Positions 1 through 8,670 are shown, counted from the first letter of the stretch. The stretch is DNA of 64,000 bases from an uncultured Burkholderiales bacterium (GCA_903838355.1 CAILYC010000001.1:1-64000), one strand, 5' to 3'. Numbers and translations: made by a program. The notes: generated by a model from the sequence alone, not told the origin.

Positions 1-512
1 GAAGTTTTTAAAACTACTTTTAGTTGGAAACGTACCACTACAAAAAACAAAGCTCAGAATTTGTTAACTCTTTGATTTTTCAAGAGTTTTTGTTGAATTT
101 GGGGCGAAAAACCGAGCAGCAAGTGTTGAACTTGAGTTGCCCGATCTGCGGAATTTGTAACTCAGAAACTCTTTGGTCTTGCCCCACGTCGAGGCAAGAA
201 TGGTCTTGTTCAGGCTAGGCGACTGGGGAGCAACGCTGGAGACGGTACGCGCGTATGTCGATGCGCAGGGTGCCGAGGAACATGCCAGAAAGGAAGGCAT
301 GGCGCTTAAGCAAGCACTGTTCTCTAGACCCCACCCTGGCTCGCGCCAGGGTTGGTGTTACCGGCTGTCTAAATCCGCTCACATTTGTTCAACCTTTGCG
401 CCCTCAGCAATCTATAAATTCAGTCTTGAAGGACTTCTCCTGATATTGAAGCTTTGGTTTTGCGTTGGGTACTGAACCAACAACCGCGAGGGCGTTAAAG
501 CAATTCGCGAGA
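1..512. other. unassigned region at the left edge
   Basis: No gene can be supported here. The 3' end of scoB lies at 513. A plus-strand reading from 173 to 475 contains a plausible-looking stretch (GDWGATLETVRAYVDAQG) but has no recognisable family, no ribosome binding site and then runs into low-complexity residues. A weak AT-rich hairpin (66-72 with 82-88, followed by a few T) and a hairpin at 333-352 are the only structures seen. It could be a decayed gene fragment or ordinary intergenic sequence. Confidence 0.3.
333..352. terminator. 7-bp inverted repeat downstream of scoB
   Basis: A perfect 7-bp stem ACCCTGG / CCAGGGT encloses a 6-base loop. It lies about 160 bases downstream of the scoB stop on the minus strand. 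No T-run follows on either strand, so an intrinsic terminator is doubtful; it may simply stabilise a 3' end. Confidence 0.25.
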
Positions 513-1160
513 TCAAGGCAACAAAATAGCCTCGGTTTTGCTTTGAACGTGACCGAAATCTTCTCCGCTGGCCAAGCGCACAACTTGTAGCCCATTTGGA
601 GTGACATCAAAAATTCCGAGATCGGTAATGATTCGGTCGACCACCCCCACACCAGTCAAGGGCAAGGTACAGGACTTGAGAATTTTTAGGTCATGACTAC
701 CGTCTTTTTTCCTGGCAACGTGTTCCATCAGTACGATGACTCGTTTGACACCAGCCACCAAATCCATGGCACCGCCCATGCCTTTGACCATCTTGCCTGG
801 AATCATCCAATTGGCCAAGTCTCCATGGGCGCTCACTTGCATGGCTCCCAAAATGGACAAATTGATTTTCCCACCTCGAATCATGGCAAAACTTTCGTGA
901 CTGCCAAAAATCGAGGATCCTTTGATGGTGGTCACCGTTTGTTTGCCCGCATTGATCAAATCGGCATCAACTTGGTCGTCGGTTGGAAAGGGGCCAATGC
1001 CGAGCATTCCATTTTCTGATTGCAGCCAAACATCGATATTGTTGGGCACATGGTTGGCCACCAAAGTGGGTAGGCCAATGCCCAAATTGACATAAAAACC
1101 GTCTTCTAATTCTTGGGCTGCACATGCGGCCATTTCATCGTGGGTCCATGCCATGGTCAA
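513..1160 (-). CDS. scoB: 3-oxoacid CoA-transferase subunit B
   Basis: Small subunit (215 aa) of a succinyl-CoA:3-oxoacid CoA-transferase, which moves CoA between succinyl-CoA and acetoacetate or a similar 3-oxoacid. The SENG motif at residues 48-51 carries the glutamate (E49) that forms the covalent acyl/CoA intermediate, and GMLGIGP follows as usual for family I CoA-transferases. The length is typical. The start overlaps the stop of scoA by 4 bases (ATGA), so the two subunits are coupled. The substrate cannot be fixed from sequence: acetoacetate (ketone bodies) is more likely than 3-oxoadipate because no pca genes are nearby. Confidence 0.93.
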   Translation of the reverse strand: MTMAWTHDEMAACAAQELEDGFYVNLGIGLPTLVANHVPNNIDVWLQSENGMLGIGPFPTDDQVDADLINAGKQTVTTIKGSSIFGSHESFAMIRGGKINLSILGAMQVSAHGDLANWMIPGKMVKGMGGAMDLVAGVKRVIVLMEHVARKKDGSHDLKILKSCTLPLTGVGVVDRIITDLGIFDVTPNGLQVVRLASGEDFGHVQSKTEAILLP

Positions 1161-1864
1161 ACTCCTGCTGTTTCAGTGATGGTGCGTTTTTCTATGCGCT
1201 TTTCTGGACTGGGGTTCAATACCAGGCGGTGCACATAAACGCCCGGGAGGTGAATTTCATCGGGGTCCATATCCCCCAAGCCCACCATTTCTTCCACTTC
1301 CACAATGCACACCTTGCCAGACATGGCCACGGCAGGATTGAAGTTGCGAGCAGTCAAGCGAAATTGCAAATTACCAGACGGATCTGCCCGGTGGGCTTTG
1401 ACCAAGGCGATATCGGGCACCAAAGAGCGCTCCATGAGGTAAACCTCACCATCAAACTCTCGAGTCTCTTTGCCTTCGGCAATAAGGGTGCCGACACCTG
1501 TTTTGGTAAAAAAAGCAGGAATTCCAGCCCCCCCAGCCCTGAGCTTTTCAGCCAAAGTGCCTTGTGGGGTGAACTCCAACTCCAACTCACCCGCCAAAAA
1601 CTGACGCTCAAACTCTTTGTTTTCTCCCACATAGGAGGCAATCATTTTCTTGACCTGCCGAGATTCGAGCAGCTTGCCAAGACCAAAACCGTCAACACCC
1701 GCGTTGTTGGAAATCACTGTGAAGCCACCCAGCCCAGTGTCCTTTAAAGCGTCAATCAGCGCCTCAGGAATGCCACACAGGCCAAAGCCCCCAACACCAA
1801 TCAACTGATTGGCGGCGACAACACCCTTGAGCGCCTCAGCGGCTGAAGGAAAAAGTTTATTCAA
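1157..1864 (-). CDS. scoA: 3-oxoacid CoA-transferase subunit A
   Basis: Large partner subunit (235 aa) of the CoA-transferase encoded with scoB. The N-terminal [10 protein letters not shown] (residues 25-34) is the CoA-binding glycine-rich motif of family I subunit A. The ATG is preceded by GAGGAG at good spacing (TGTGAGGAGTCTATTTTGA upstream). It is first in a two-gene operon; the 136 bases before it separate it from the SDR gene on the same strand. With the thiolase at 22.4 kb and ETF-QO it fits short-chain acyl-CoA and ketone-body metabolism. Confidence 0.93.
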   Translation of the reverse strand: MNKLFPSAAEALKGVVAANQLIGVGGFGLCGIPEALIDALKDTGLGGFTVISNNAGVDGFGLGKLLESRQVKKMIASYVGENKEFERQFLAGELELEFTPQGTLAEKLRAGGAGIPAFFTKTGVGTLIAEGKETREFDGEVYLMERSLVPDIALVKAHRADPSGNLQFRLTARNFNPAVAMSGKVCIVEVEEMVGLGDMDPDEIHLPGVYVHRLVLNPSPEKRIEKRTITETAGV

Positions 1865-2000
1865 AATAGACTCCTCACAGAAAAAACACCCGGCTCATTG
1901 GCCTGAGATCATTTTAATTTGCGCCAACGAATTCATTGGCAAAAACACTCGAAGTCGACAGTTTAACCGCATGCAAGTCCCGCGCCTAAGCAGCGAACCC

Positions 2001-2795
2001 TCATAGGGAGAAACCATCATCAGCGGCAATGATGGAGCCATTGAGAAAATGACTCTTTCCACTGCACAGCATCACCACCAGAGCATCCAAGTCAGATGGC
2101 ACGCCCACACGCTTTCTGGGCAGCATTTGAATGAGTTTCTTGCCTTGATCCGTTTCCCAATGATGATGGTTAATTTCGGTATCAATATAGCCAGGACAAA
2201 TCGCGTTTACATTGATACCCTGCCTTCCCCACTCCAAGGCCATGGCTTTGGTCATGTGAATGATGGCGGCTTTGCTCATGCAATAGACCCCTATTTGAGG
2301 CAACACACGCAGTCCTGCCGTAGACGCAATGTTGATGATGTGCCCCGTCACTTTGGGGCCATGGGGTTGGGCCAGTCGTGCCTCTTGAGACTTTTCGAGC
2401 ATGTGACGGCCCACGGCTTGGGCAACAAAAAAAGCCCCTCGCACGTTGGTATTAAAGACAAAATCAAAGTCTTTGGCCGTCACGTCTTTGAGCTTTTGGG
2501 TCGAGCTCACACCGGAATTGTTGATCAAAATGTCGATGGCACCGACTTCGGCATCGATGGTTTGAATGGCGGTCTCGATGCTTGTGAGAGAGGTGACATC
2601 CAAGGCGCAAATATGCGCCTGCCCCCCATTGGCTTCAATCTCGGCTCGCAAGTCCTTGAGTTTATCAACTCGCCTAGACGCCAACACCACCATTGCCCCA
2701 GCCTGGGCCAAGGTTTTGGCAAATTGTGCACCCAAACCGCTGGAGGCTCCTGTGACCAAGGCCACTTGGCCTGAAAGATCAATGTTGTAAGACAT
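2001..2795 (-). CDS. SDR-family NAD(P)-dependent oxidoreductase
   Basis: Classical short-chain dehydrogenase (264 aa). Visible motifs: TGASSGLG cofactor loop (15-22), NNSG (92-95, a variant of NNAG), catalytic S158, Y171 and K175 in YCMSK, and PGYIDTE after the active site. The open frame reaches 2930, but the ATG at 2795 has AGGAGA about nine bases upstream and begins just before the first beta strand, so it is preferred. The substrate is unknown; the neighbouring CoA-transferase and ETF-QO suggest a 3-hydroxyacyl or alcohol substrate, but this is inference. The gene is divergent from ETF-QO. Confidence 0.88.
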   Translation of the reverse strand: MSYNIDLSGQVALVTGASSGLGAQFAKTLAQAGAMVVLASRRVDKLKDLRAEIEANGGQAHICALDVTSLTSIETAIQTIDAEVGAIDILINNSGVSSTQKLKDVTAKDFDFVFNTNVRGAFFVAQAVGRHMLEKSQEARLAQPHGPKVTGHIINIASTAGLRVLPQIGVYCMSKAAIIHMTKAMALEWGRQGINVNAICPGYIDTEINHHHWETDQGKKLIQMLPRKRVGVPSDLDALVVMLCSGKSHFLNGSIIAADDGFSL

Positions 2796-3058
2796 GTGAA
2801 AATTCTCCTCAAAAGGGTGTTGAACACCCATGGCCATGAACAATCGATCGCGTGACGATAGCATAAAGTCAAACCCTGATTGCGCAGGCATCACGCCTTG
2901 ATGCAGTATCCACTGTACAGCATCGTCCAAGTTCTGTGCAGGTCAAAGTCAACACCATGGGGCATTGTGGGACCTCATGCCAAATATTATCAAGGACAAC
3001 CCTGACTCGGCACCCAACAGGACTAAAATTATTGTTTCCAAAACATTCCTGACCAACC
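2796..3058. promoter_or_regulatory. divergent intergenic region, SDR / ETF-QO
   Basis: 263 bases between two divergent genes must carry promoters for both. Possible -10 elements on the plus strand are TATTAT near 2992 and TAAAAT near 3025, but neither has a convincing -35. No clear operator palindrome was seen. Confidence 0.3.
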
Positions 3059-4756
3059 ATGACCGCCACTGACATCCTTTCACAATTCGGACCTCGCGAG
3101 TCCATGGCGTATGACGTTTTGGTGGTGGGCGCAGGTCCTGCGGGACTTTCTAGCGCCATTCATCTCAAGCAATTGGCCTTGGACAACAACACAGAGATCT
3201 CCGTCGCGGTATTAGAAAAAGGCGCCGAACCCGGTGCGCACACCTTGTCTGGGGCCATCATGGATCCCAAAGCACTCCACGAGCTCTTTCCTGACTGGAG
3301 AGAGCGCGGCGCACCTTTGCACCAACCCGTGACGCAAGATGCCTTCATGTTCCTCACTGAAAAGGGAGGATGGCGCACACCCAATTGGATGCTCCCCGAT
3401 TGCTTTCAAAACCATGGGAACTACATCCTCAGCTTGGGTGAGTTCACCCAGTGGTTGGCAACTCAAGCAGAAAGCTTGGGTGTCGAAATTTTCCCAGGCT
3501 TTGCCGCCGCCGAGGTGCTCTACAACAGCGATGAGAGCGTGAAGGGTGTTGCCACAGGCAACATGGGGGTGAACAAGGATGGAACCCCAGGCGCTCAATT
3601 CCAACTGGGCATGGAGATTCATGCCAAATACACCTTCTTTGCTGAGGGTGCTCGAGGTCATTTGGGTCGGGAGCTGATCGGCAAATTCAAACTCGATGAG
3701 GGCAAAGACCCGCAAAGTTATGCCTTGGGAATCAAGGAGTTGTGGGAGATCGATCCAGCCCGACATCAACCAGGTCTTGCTCTCCATTCGGCAGGTTGGC
3801 CGCTGGACTCCCAGACCTATGGTGGATCATTTTTATACCATCTCCCTGACAATAAAGTGGCGGTGGGGTTTGTGGTCGGACTTGATTATCAAAATCCGTG
3901 GCTGAGTCCATTTGAAGAGTTCCAACGCTTTAAAACTCACCCCAATATCCGATGGTATTTTGAGGCACAAGAAAACCAAGGCATCAAAATGGCCAAACGC
4001 TTGGCCTATGGCGCTCGAGCCATCACGGCCGGGGGTCTGCTGAGTTTGCCGCAAACGGCCTTTCCTGGCGGAGTTCTGGTGGGCTGTGAGGCGGGTTATC
4101 TCAATGCCAGTCGCATCAAGGGCTCACACGCGGCCATCAAGACGGGCATGCTGGCCGCACGCGCAGCATTTGACGCCTTGCAAGCAGGTCGTTCCAATGA
4201 CACGCTCAGCCAGTATCCGGCTGACTTCAAAAAGAGCTGGCTCTTTCAAGAGCTCTACAAAGCGCGCAATTTCAAACAATGGTTTAAAAAGGGGCAGTTC
4301 ATCGGCACGTTGATGACCGGCATTGAGCAATTTTTACTCAAGGGACATTTTCCCTGGACCCTTCACCGCTTAAAGGCTGATCACGAGTCGCTCAAACCTG
4401 CCCAAGACTGCACGCCCATTGATTACCCCAAACCGGACGGCAAACTCAGTTTTGACCGTTTGAGCAGTGTTTTTATCAGCAACACCAACCATGCGGACAA
4501 CCAACCCGTCCACTTGACGCTCAAGGACGCCACCGTCCCAGACCAACTCAATTGGCCCGTATTTGCAGGACCGGAATCACGCTACTGTCCAGCAGGCGTC
4601 TATGAATACATTGAGGACGAGCACCACCAACACAAGTTGCACATCAATGCTCAAAACTGTGTGCACTGTAAGACCTGTGACATCAAAGACCCCAGTCAAA
4701 ATATCGTTTGGATCACCCCTGAAGGGGGTGGAGGACCCGTTTACAGCGGCATGTAA
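3059..4756 (+). CDS. electron transfer flavoprotein-ubiquinone oxidoreductase
   Basis: Membrane-associated FAD and 4Fe-4S enzyme (565 aa) that passes electrons from reduced ETF to ubiquinone, linking acyl-CoA and amino-acid dehydrogenases to respiration. An FAD-binding GAGPAG lies at residues 24-29. The C-terminal 4Fe-4S domain has C510 and the cluster C534-x2-C537-x2-C540 (CVHCKTC), ending in GGGGPVYSGM as in ETF-QO proteins. The length is typical. The ETF alpha and beta genes are not in the window. A gcvH-like gene follows on the same strand after about 95 bases. Confidence 0.96.
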   Translation: MTATDILSQFGPRESMAYDVLVVGAGPAGLSSAIHLKQLALDNNTEISVAVLEKGAEPGAHTLSGAIMDPKALHELFPDWRERGAPLHQPVTQDAFMFLTEKGGWRTPNWMLPDCFQNHGNYILSLGEFTQWLATQAESLGVEIFPGFAAAEVLYNSDESVKGVATGNMGVNKDGTPGAQFQLGMEIHAKYTFFAEGARGHLGRELIGKFKLDEGKDPQSYALGIKELWEIDPARHQPGLALHSAGWPLDSQTYGGSFLYHLPDNKVAVGFVVGLDYQNPWLSPFEEFQRFKTHPNIRWYFEAQENQGIKMAKRLAYGARAITAGGLLSLPQTAFPGGVLVGCEAGYLNASRIKGSHAAIKTGMLAARAAFDALQAGRSNDTLSQYPADFKKSWLFQELYKARNFKQWFKKGQFIGTLMTGIEQFLLKGHFPWTLHRLKADHESLKPAQDCTPIDYPKPDGKLSFDRLSSVFISNTNHADNQPVHLTLKDATVPDQLNWPVFAGPESRYCPAGVYEYIEDEHHQHKLHINAQNCVHCKTCDIKDPSQNIVWITPEGGGGPVYSGM

Positions 4757-4851
4757 ACTTCAAATCCCATGACCGCAAGTCGTTGGGTTTTATGGTTACA
4801 TCTCTTTTTGAAGCCAGAACCCCAACATCAATTCATTTTCATCTGCACACC

Positions 4852-5217
4852 ATGAGCCACCTCTTTTCAGCACAACACCAATGGATCCAAGAACAAGGGG
4901 CAGACCATGTGGTGGGGATCACCGAACATGCCCAAGAAACCCTGGGCGATGTGGTCTTTGTGCAGTTGCCAACGGTTGGAACGCACTATCGACAAAACGA
5001 TGTCGTCTGCGCTGTCGAATCGGTCAAGGCCGCGTCCGATGTTTTTGCACCTGTCTCAGGTAGGGTCACCGAGGTCAACACGCGAGTCAGTGAAGACCCC
5101 TCTTTGGTCAACGCTGACCCGATGGGGCAAGCGTGGTTTTTCAAACTGGCCATTGACTCCAAAGAGGAATTAAAGTCCCTCATGAGTGAACAAGACTATC
5201 TAAAATTTCTGGGGTGA
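4852..5217 (+). CDS. gcvH: glycine cleavage system H-like lipoyl protein
   Basis: Lipoyl carrier of 121 aa. The lipoylation site ESVKAASD puts the lysine at K59, with the GcvH frame SGRVTEVN and NADPMGQAWFFKL after it. The frame is open from 4783, but alignment to the family starts at MSHLFS (ATG 4852); no strong ribosome binding site precedes it. The usual partners gcvT and gcvP are absent from the window, so either they lie elsewhere or this protein serves another lipoyl role, such as lipoate relay. It may be co-transcribed with ETF-QO. Confidence 0.88.
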   Translation: MSHLFSAQHQWIQEQGADHVVGITEHAQETLGDVVFVQLPTVGTHYRQNDVVCAVESVKAASDVFAPVSGRVTEVNTRVSEDPSLVNADPMGQAWFFKLAIDSKEELKSLMSEQDYLKFLG

Positions 5218-5393
5218 TTAGCACAACCCGGGGGCCACACTCACCCATTTTTGAAATAAATTTATTTTGCGCATGGCGTGAAACATTTTTTAAATTCAAA
5301 ATATATTTGCCCTTTTTGTAAGCCATAGACTAAATAACGAGCACGCCGACAAGATCATTGAAGATCAAGGCTTTCGCAGTATTTCTGGCCGAC

Positions 5394-5416
5394 TTACCCA
5401 CAAATTCTGTGGATAA
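5394..5416. other. inverted pair of DnaA boxes
   Basis: TTACCCACA on the plus strand (5394-5402, one mismatch to TTATCCACA) faces a perfect TTATCCACA on the minus strand (5408-5416, read as TGTGGATAA). Five bases separate them. A perfect R-type box next to a near-perfect one is rare by chance in a 320-base gap. Confidence 0.55.
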
Positions 5417-5436
5417 CTTTTGATGTTTTCGGGACA

Positions 5437-5452
5437 TGTTTCACGCGAGACA
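5437..5452. other. degenerate parS-like palindrome
   Basis: TGTTTCACGCGAGACA matches the chromosomal ParB site TGTTTCACGTGAAACA at 14 of 16 positions. It lies 20 bases from the perfect DnaA box. The two mismatches fall in the centre and the right half, so ParB binding may be weak or absent. Confidence 0.35.
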
Positions 5453-5539
5453 ACAAAACGGGCATGAAAAATAAGCTTGACAGTCAGCTAAAACCATGGG
5501 GGTCGTTGATGCATTTGAAATGCAAAAAACCACAAAATC

Positions 5540-6745
5540 TTATTGCCCATGATCGGCATACGCTTTTGCAAGACGCTCTAAGCCTTGCTCGATCAAGGTG
5601 ACATCGGAGGTTGCAAAAGACAGCCTGAACGTGCTCACGTCCGGATGGCTGGCATAAAAAGGGGCGCCGGGTACAAAGGCCACACCATGGGCAATGGCTC
5701 TCTTGGCAAACGCTGTGCCGTCGGCATTGTGGCCTTGATGCCCGGTGAGTTTTGCCCAAAAGAAGAGTCCCCCTTGGGGCTGCGTGAAAGACAAGGCAGG
5801 ACCAAAATGATGGAGCAAACCTTTGCTCATACTCAGTGCGCGTTCACCGTACACTTGTCGCACATGGTGGAGTGTTTGGGGCATGCGACCGCTCTTTAAA
5901 TAAGACGCTGCAGTGGCTTGCGCAAAGGTCGAGGTGTGCGCATCGCTGAACTGTTTGCACATCGTCGCTTTGGCGAGCAAGTCTGCAGGCGCCACCATCC
6001 AACCCACGCGCAAACCGGGGCTCAGTACTTTGCTCAAACTTCCACAATAAATCAACCAATCTCGGCTTCCCGGAACTTGATCGCTCAAGGCCAGCAGTGT
6101 TGGGGGTGGCGCCTCATGGAAATACAAATCCCCATAAGGGTCATCCTCCACGATCAAGGTCTGATATTTGACCGCCAACTCAAGCACCTTGATTCGACGC
6201 TCCAAGCTCAACAAGGCGCCACTCGGGTTGCCAAAAGTGGGGACCAAATAAACGAGTTTGGGTCGGTGCGCAATGATCATTTCTTCAAGCAAATCGACCC
6301 TCACCCCATGCTCATCCATGGGAACCCCCAAAACCTGGGGTCCATACAATTTAAAGCACTGGATGGTTGCCAAAAACGTGGGGGCCTCGACCAAAGCGAC
6401 ATCCCCCGCTTCGAGCAAGGTCTTGCCCACCAAGTCCAAGGCTTGCTGACTTCCTGTGGTCACGATCAGTGAGTTAGGACTCACATTGCCAATTCCTTTT
6501 TGAGTCAGAAAGTGCGCCAACTCTTCACGAAGCGCTGGAAACCCTTCAGTAGCGCCGTATTGCAAGGCGCTGGCAGGCGCGTCTCTGAGCACTTGCTCAC
6601 TCGCTTGCTGGATACCCTCTACATCAAACATGGCGCTGTCAGGGAAACCCCCAGCAAAACTGATGATACCGGGTTGACCCAAGAGTTTGAACAGTTCTCG
6701 AATCGCTGAGGTCTCAACAAGATCTAAACGTTTGGCAAATTGCAT
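5540..6745 (-). CDS. PLP-dependent class I/II aminotransferase
   Basis: Fold-type I aminotransferase (401 aa) of the 2-aminoadipate / aromatic aminotransferase (LysN/ARO8-like) branch. Seen: substrate loop SFAGGFPD (29-36), TTGSQQALD (96-104), asparagine N173 in FGNPSG, D202 with PYGDL for the pyridine ring, and Schiff-base lysine K239 in GSLSKVLSPG. The frame extends to 6829, but the ATG at 6745 gives the conserved MQFAKR start. It has no MocR DNA-binding domain. The amino donor is not determinable. It is divergent from nth with only 34 bases between starts. Confidence 0.88.
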   Translation of the reverse strand: MQFAKRLDLVETSAIRELFKLLGQPGIISFAGGFPDSAMFDVEGIQQASEQVLRDAPASALQYGATEGFPALREELAHFLTQKGIGNVSPNSLIVTTGSQQALDLVGKTLLEAGDVALVEAPTFLATIQCFKLYGPQVLGVPMDEHGVRVDLLEEMIIAHRPKLVYLVPTFGNPSGALLSLERRIKVLELAVKYQTLIVEDDPYGDLYFHEAPPPTLLALSDQVPGSRDWLIYCGSLSKVLSPGLRVGWMVAPADLLAKATMCKQFSDAHTSTFAQATAASYLKSGRMPQTLHHVRQVYGERALSMSKGLLHHFGPALSFTQPQGGLFFWAKLTGHQGHNADGTAFAKRAIAHGVAFVPGAPFYASHPDVSTFRLSFATSDVTLIEQGLERLAKAYADHGQ

Positions 6746-6779
6746 GTGAAAATAAGAGAATGACTTCTCTGGTAAAAAA

Positions 6780-7433
6780 ATGAACAAACAGCAGATCGGG
6801 CCTTTTTTTGCAACCTTGCAGGCGGTCAATCCGCACCCTCAAACAGAGCTCGAGTATACGAGCGTGTTTGAACTCCTGTGCGCGGTTCTGATGTCAGCCC
6901 AGGCCACCGATGTGAGCGTGAATAAAGTCACTCGGGTCTTGTTCAAAGTGGCCAATACCCCAGAAAAATTATTTGCTCTTGGCGTTGCGCGTCTCGAAAA
7001 CCACATCAAGACCATTGGACTGTACAAAAGCAAAGCCAAGCATTTGATCGAAACTTCAAAAATCTTGATCGAACAATTCAACTCAGAAGTTCCCCGTACA
7101 CGCATTGAGCTCGAGAGCTTGCCAGGGGTTGGCAGGAAAACCGCCAACGTGGTGCTCAACTGCGCGTTCAATGAACCAACCATGGCCGTTGACACACACA
7201 TCTTTAGGGTCAGCAACCGTGTGGGCCTTGCCAAAGGAAAAACACCTCTCGAAGTTGAACTCGGTCTTTTAAAACGAATTCCACCTGAGTACCTGTTGCA
7301 CGCTCACCATTGGTTAATTTTACACGGCCGCTATGTTTGCAAAGCTCGCACGCCCTTGTGCCAAGCCTGTGGCGTGTCGACATTTTGCGATTTCGCCAAA
7401 AAACTCAAACCAAGCGCACCTTCACCAAAATGA
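6780..7433 (+). CDS. nth: endonuclease III (DNA glycosylase/AP lyase)
   Basis: Base-excision repair enzyme (217 aa) that removes oxidised pyrimidines and cuts at AP sites. The helix-hairpin-helix LPGVGRKTA (114-122) contains catalytic K120, and D138 follows in AVDTH. The C-terminal 4Fe-4S loop has C187-x6-C194-x2-C197-x5-C203, the exact Nth spacing. Length is normal. It reads away from the divergent aminotransferase gene; a long non-coding gap with alternative hairpins follows before the zapB-like gene. Confidence 0.97.
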   Translation: MNKQQIGPFFATLQAVNPHPQTELEYTSVFELLCAVLMSAQATDVSVNKVTRVLFKVANTPEKLFALGVARLENHIKTIGLYKSKAKHLIETSKILIEQFNSEVPRTRIELESLPGVGRKTANVVLNCAFNEPTMAVDTHIFRVSNRVGLAKGKTPLEVELGLLKRIPPEYLLHAHHWLILHGRYVCKARTPLCQACGVSTFCDFAKKLKPSAPSPK

Positions 7434-7539
7434 GGACAAAACCCCATCCCAATGGATTCCAAGCTGATCTCGCGCCGCGACAGTCTGAGGCCTTGCGAAC
7501 AGGCTTGCCTTCTGAACAAACCCATGACAGTGGCTTAAA

Positions 7540-7579
7540 TTTCAGCAATTCCGGCTGAAAGCCGCAAGGCAATTTCAGC
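7540..7579 (+). promoter_or_regulatory. mutually exclusive hairpins before the zapB-like gene
   Basis: TTTCAGC occurs at 7540-7546 and again at 7573-7579, with its complement GCTGAAA at 7554-7560 between them. The middle copy can pair with either neighbour but not both, giving two alternative 7-bp stems 30-60 bases upstream of the start codon. Confidence 0.35.
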
Positions 7580-7611
7580 AAAATGGCCATTTGCACCTTA
7601 AAATGCCGTTT

Positions 7612-7833
7612 ATGTCTGCCAATCCCTTGCAAGAACAAGTCGCTCAACGCGTTGAGCGCTTACTCTTGCGCTATGAAGAATTGCAACGCACCAATACGCT
7701 GTTGATCGAACAAATTGATCAACTCACGCGTGAGCGCGACCAATTTAAAAACAGACTTGAAACCGCCAGGCATCGCATCGATGCGCTTCTTGATCGACTC
7801 CCTGAGGGGATCAACGCCCGGGAGAATAAATGA
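7612..7833 (+). CDS. small coiled-coil protein upstream of ZapA (ZapB/TIGR02449-like)
   Basis: 73-residue protein that is almost entirely a predicted coiled coil (heptads from VAQRVERLLLRYEELQR through LETARHRIDALLDRL). Small coiled-coil genes of this type precede zapA in many beta- and gammaproteobacteria and are thought to act with the division ring. The start is uncertain: ATG at 7612 or in-frame ATG at 7603 or 7591; none has a good ribosome binding site. It overlaps zapA by 4 bases (ATGA), supporting coupled translation. Confidence 0.75.
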   Translation: MSANPLQEQVAQRVERLLLRYEELQRTNTLLIEQIDQLTRERDQFKNRLETARHRIDALLDRLPEGINARENK

Positions 7834-8150
7834 GTCAAATCGAAGTGCAAATCATGGGGCAAGGGTATGCCTTGGCTTGTCCGGATGGATCGGAAGAAAG
7901 ACTGCAATCGGCGGTGGGCAATGTGGACTTGGCCATGTGCAAAATTCGCGATGCTGGAAAAATCAAAGCTCGAGAAAGAATTGCCGTTTTGGCGGCCATC
8001 AATATTGCATTCGATACCATTTCATCCTCTCAACCTATCCAATCCACCTCCCAAGAGGACGCCAAGGCCACTTCTGATACGAACGCCATGTTCGAGTCTC
8101 TTTTAAAACGCTTGGATGAAGCACTGGCTGTTGACGGTCAATTGCTCTAA
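7830..8150 (+). CDS. zapA: cell division protein ZapA
   Basis: 106-residue FtsZ-ring-associated protein. The N-terminal SQIEVQIMGQGYALACPDG strand region and the helix ARERIAVLAAINIAFDTI fit ZapA, which bundles FtsZ protofilaments as a dimer/tetramer. It overlaps the upstream coiled-coil gene. 6S RNA is normally found downstream of zapA; here a deaminase gene on the opposite strand lies between them. Confidence 0.9.
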   Translation: MSQIEVQIMGQGYALACPDGSEERLQSAVGNVDLAMCKIRDAGKIKARERIAVLAAINIAFDTISSSQPIQSTSQEDAKATSDTNAMFESLLKRLDEALAVDGQLL

Positions 8151-8190
8151 AACTTCACCTGACAAAAAACACACCAAACCCGCATCAAGC

Positions 8191-8670
8191 CTAGGCTTGC
8201 GAGCGCCAAAACGTTTGATGCAAGCGCACGATCTCTTCTCGCACCTCGGGCACGGGACCAATGATTTCAAAAGTTTTTTGGCCACTGCCAAGCACCACCC
8301 GTGAGCTCAGGCTCATGGTTGGATTTTCCGAGTGGTTGCCAGTGAAGTCGAGAAGATCACGCTCACTCATGCCATAGACCAGTCGGCCAATGTTGGCCCA
8401 GTATTGCGTGCCCGAACACATGGCACAAGGCTCGACTGTCGTGACCAAGGTGCATTGCCACAAAAATTCTGCGCTATGCGCAGCATGGGCTCTGGCGGCC
8501 AAGACCGATTCAGCGTGCCTCACAGAGTCCAAATTGCCTTGCTCATCGAGCACCGTTTTTTGGTCAGGCGCCACCAAAATCGCACCAAAGGGGTGTGCGC
8601 CAGATGCCATGGCGCGACGGGCCACTTCATTGGCCTGTAAAAGGTGCGGAATAAACCAGTTGGGTATCAT
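8191..8670 (-). CDS. nucleoside/guanine deaminase (CDA fold)
   Basis: Zinc-dependent deaminase of the cytidine deaminase-like fold (159 aa). The HAE motif (H52, E54 in RHAES) and PCAMC (C82, C85) form the zinc and catalytic site. HPFGAILV and the C-terminal tail favour the short GuaD-type guanine deaminases or a general nucleoside deaminase over TadA, which has a different tail and is usually essential elsewhere. The exact substrate is inference. It is convergent with zapA, with 40 bases between the ends. Confidence 0.82.
   Translation of the reverse strand: MIPNWFIPHLLQANEVARRAMASGAHPFGAILVAPDQKTVLDEQGNLDSVRHAESVLAARAHAAHSAEFLWQCTLVTTVEPCAMCSGTQYWANIGRLVYGMSERDLLDFTGNHSENPTMSLSSRVVLGSGQKTFEIIGPVPEVREEIVRLHQTFWRSQA

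Larger units (their letters stand above)
5218..5539. other. AT-rich gap with DnaA boxes and parS-like palindrome
   Basis: 322 bases between the convergent ends of gcvH and the aminotransferase. No ORF is supported. The left half is very AT-rich (about 5249-5335). Two DnaA boxes in opposite orientation sit at 5394-5416 and a degenerate parS palindrome at 5437-5452; a lone half-site CGTGAAACA lies near 5277-5285. Convergent flanking genes leave this region without an obvious promoter role, so a replication or segregation function is worth testing. Confidence 0.4.
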
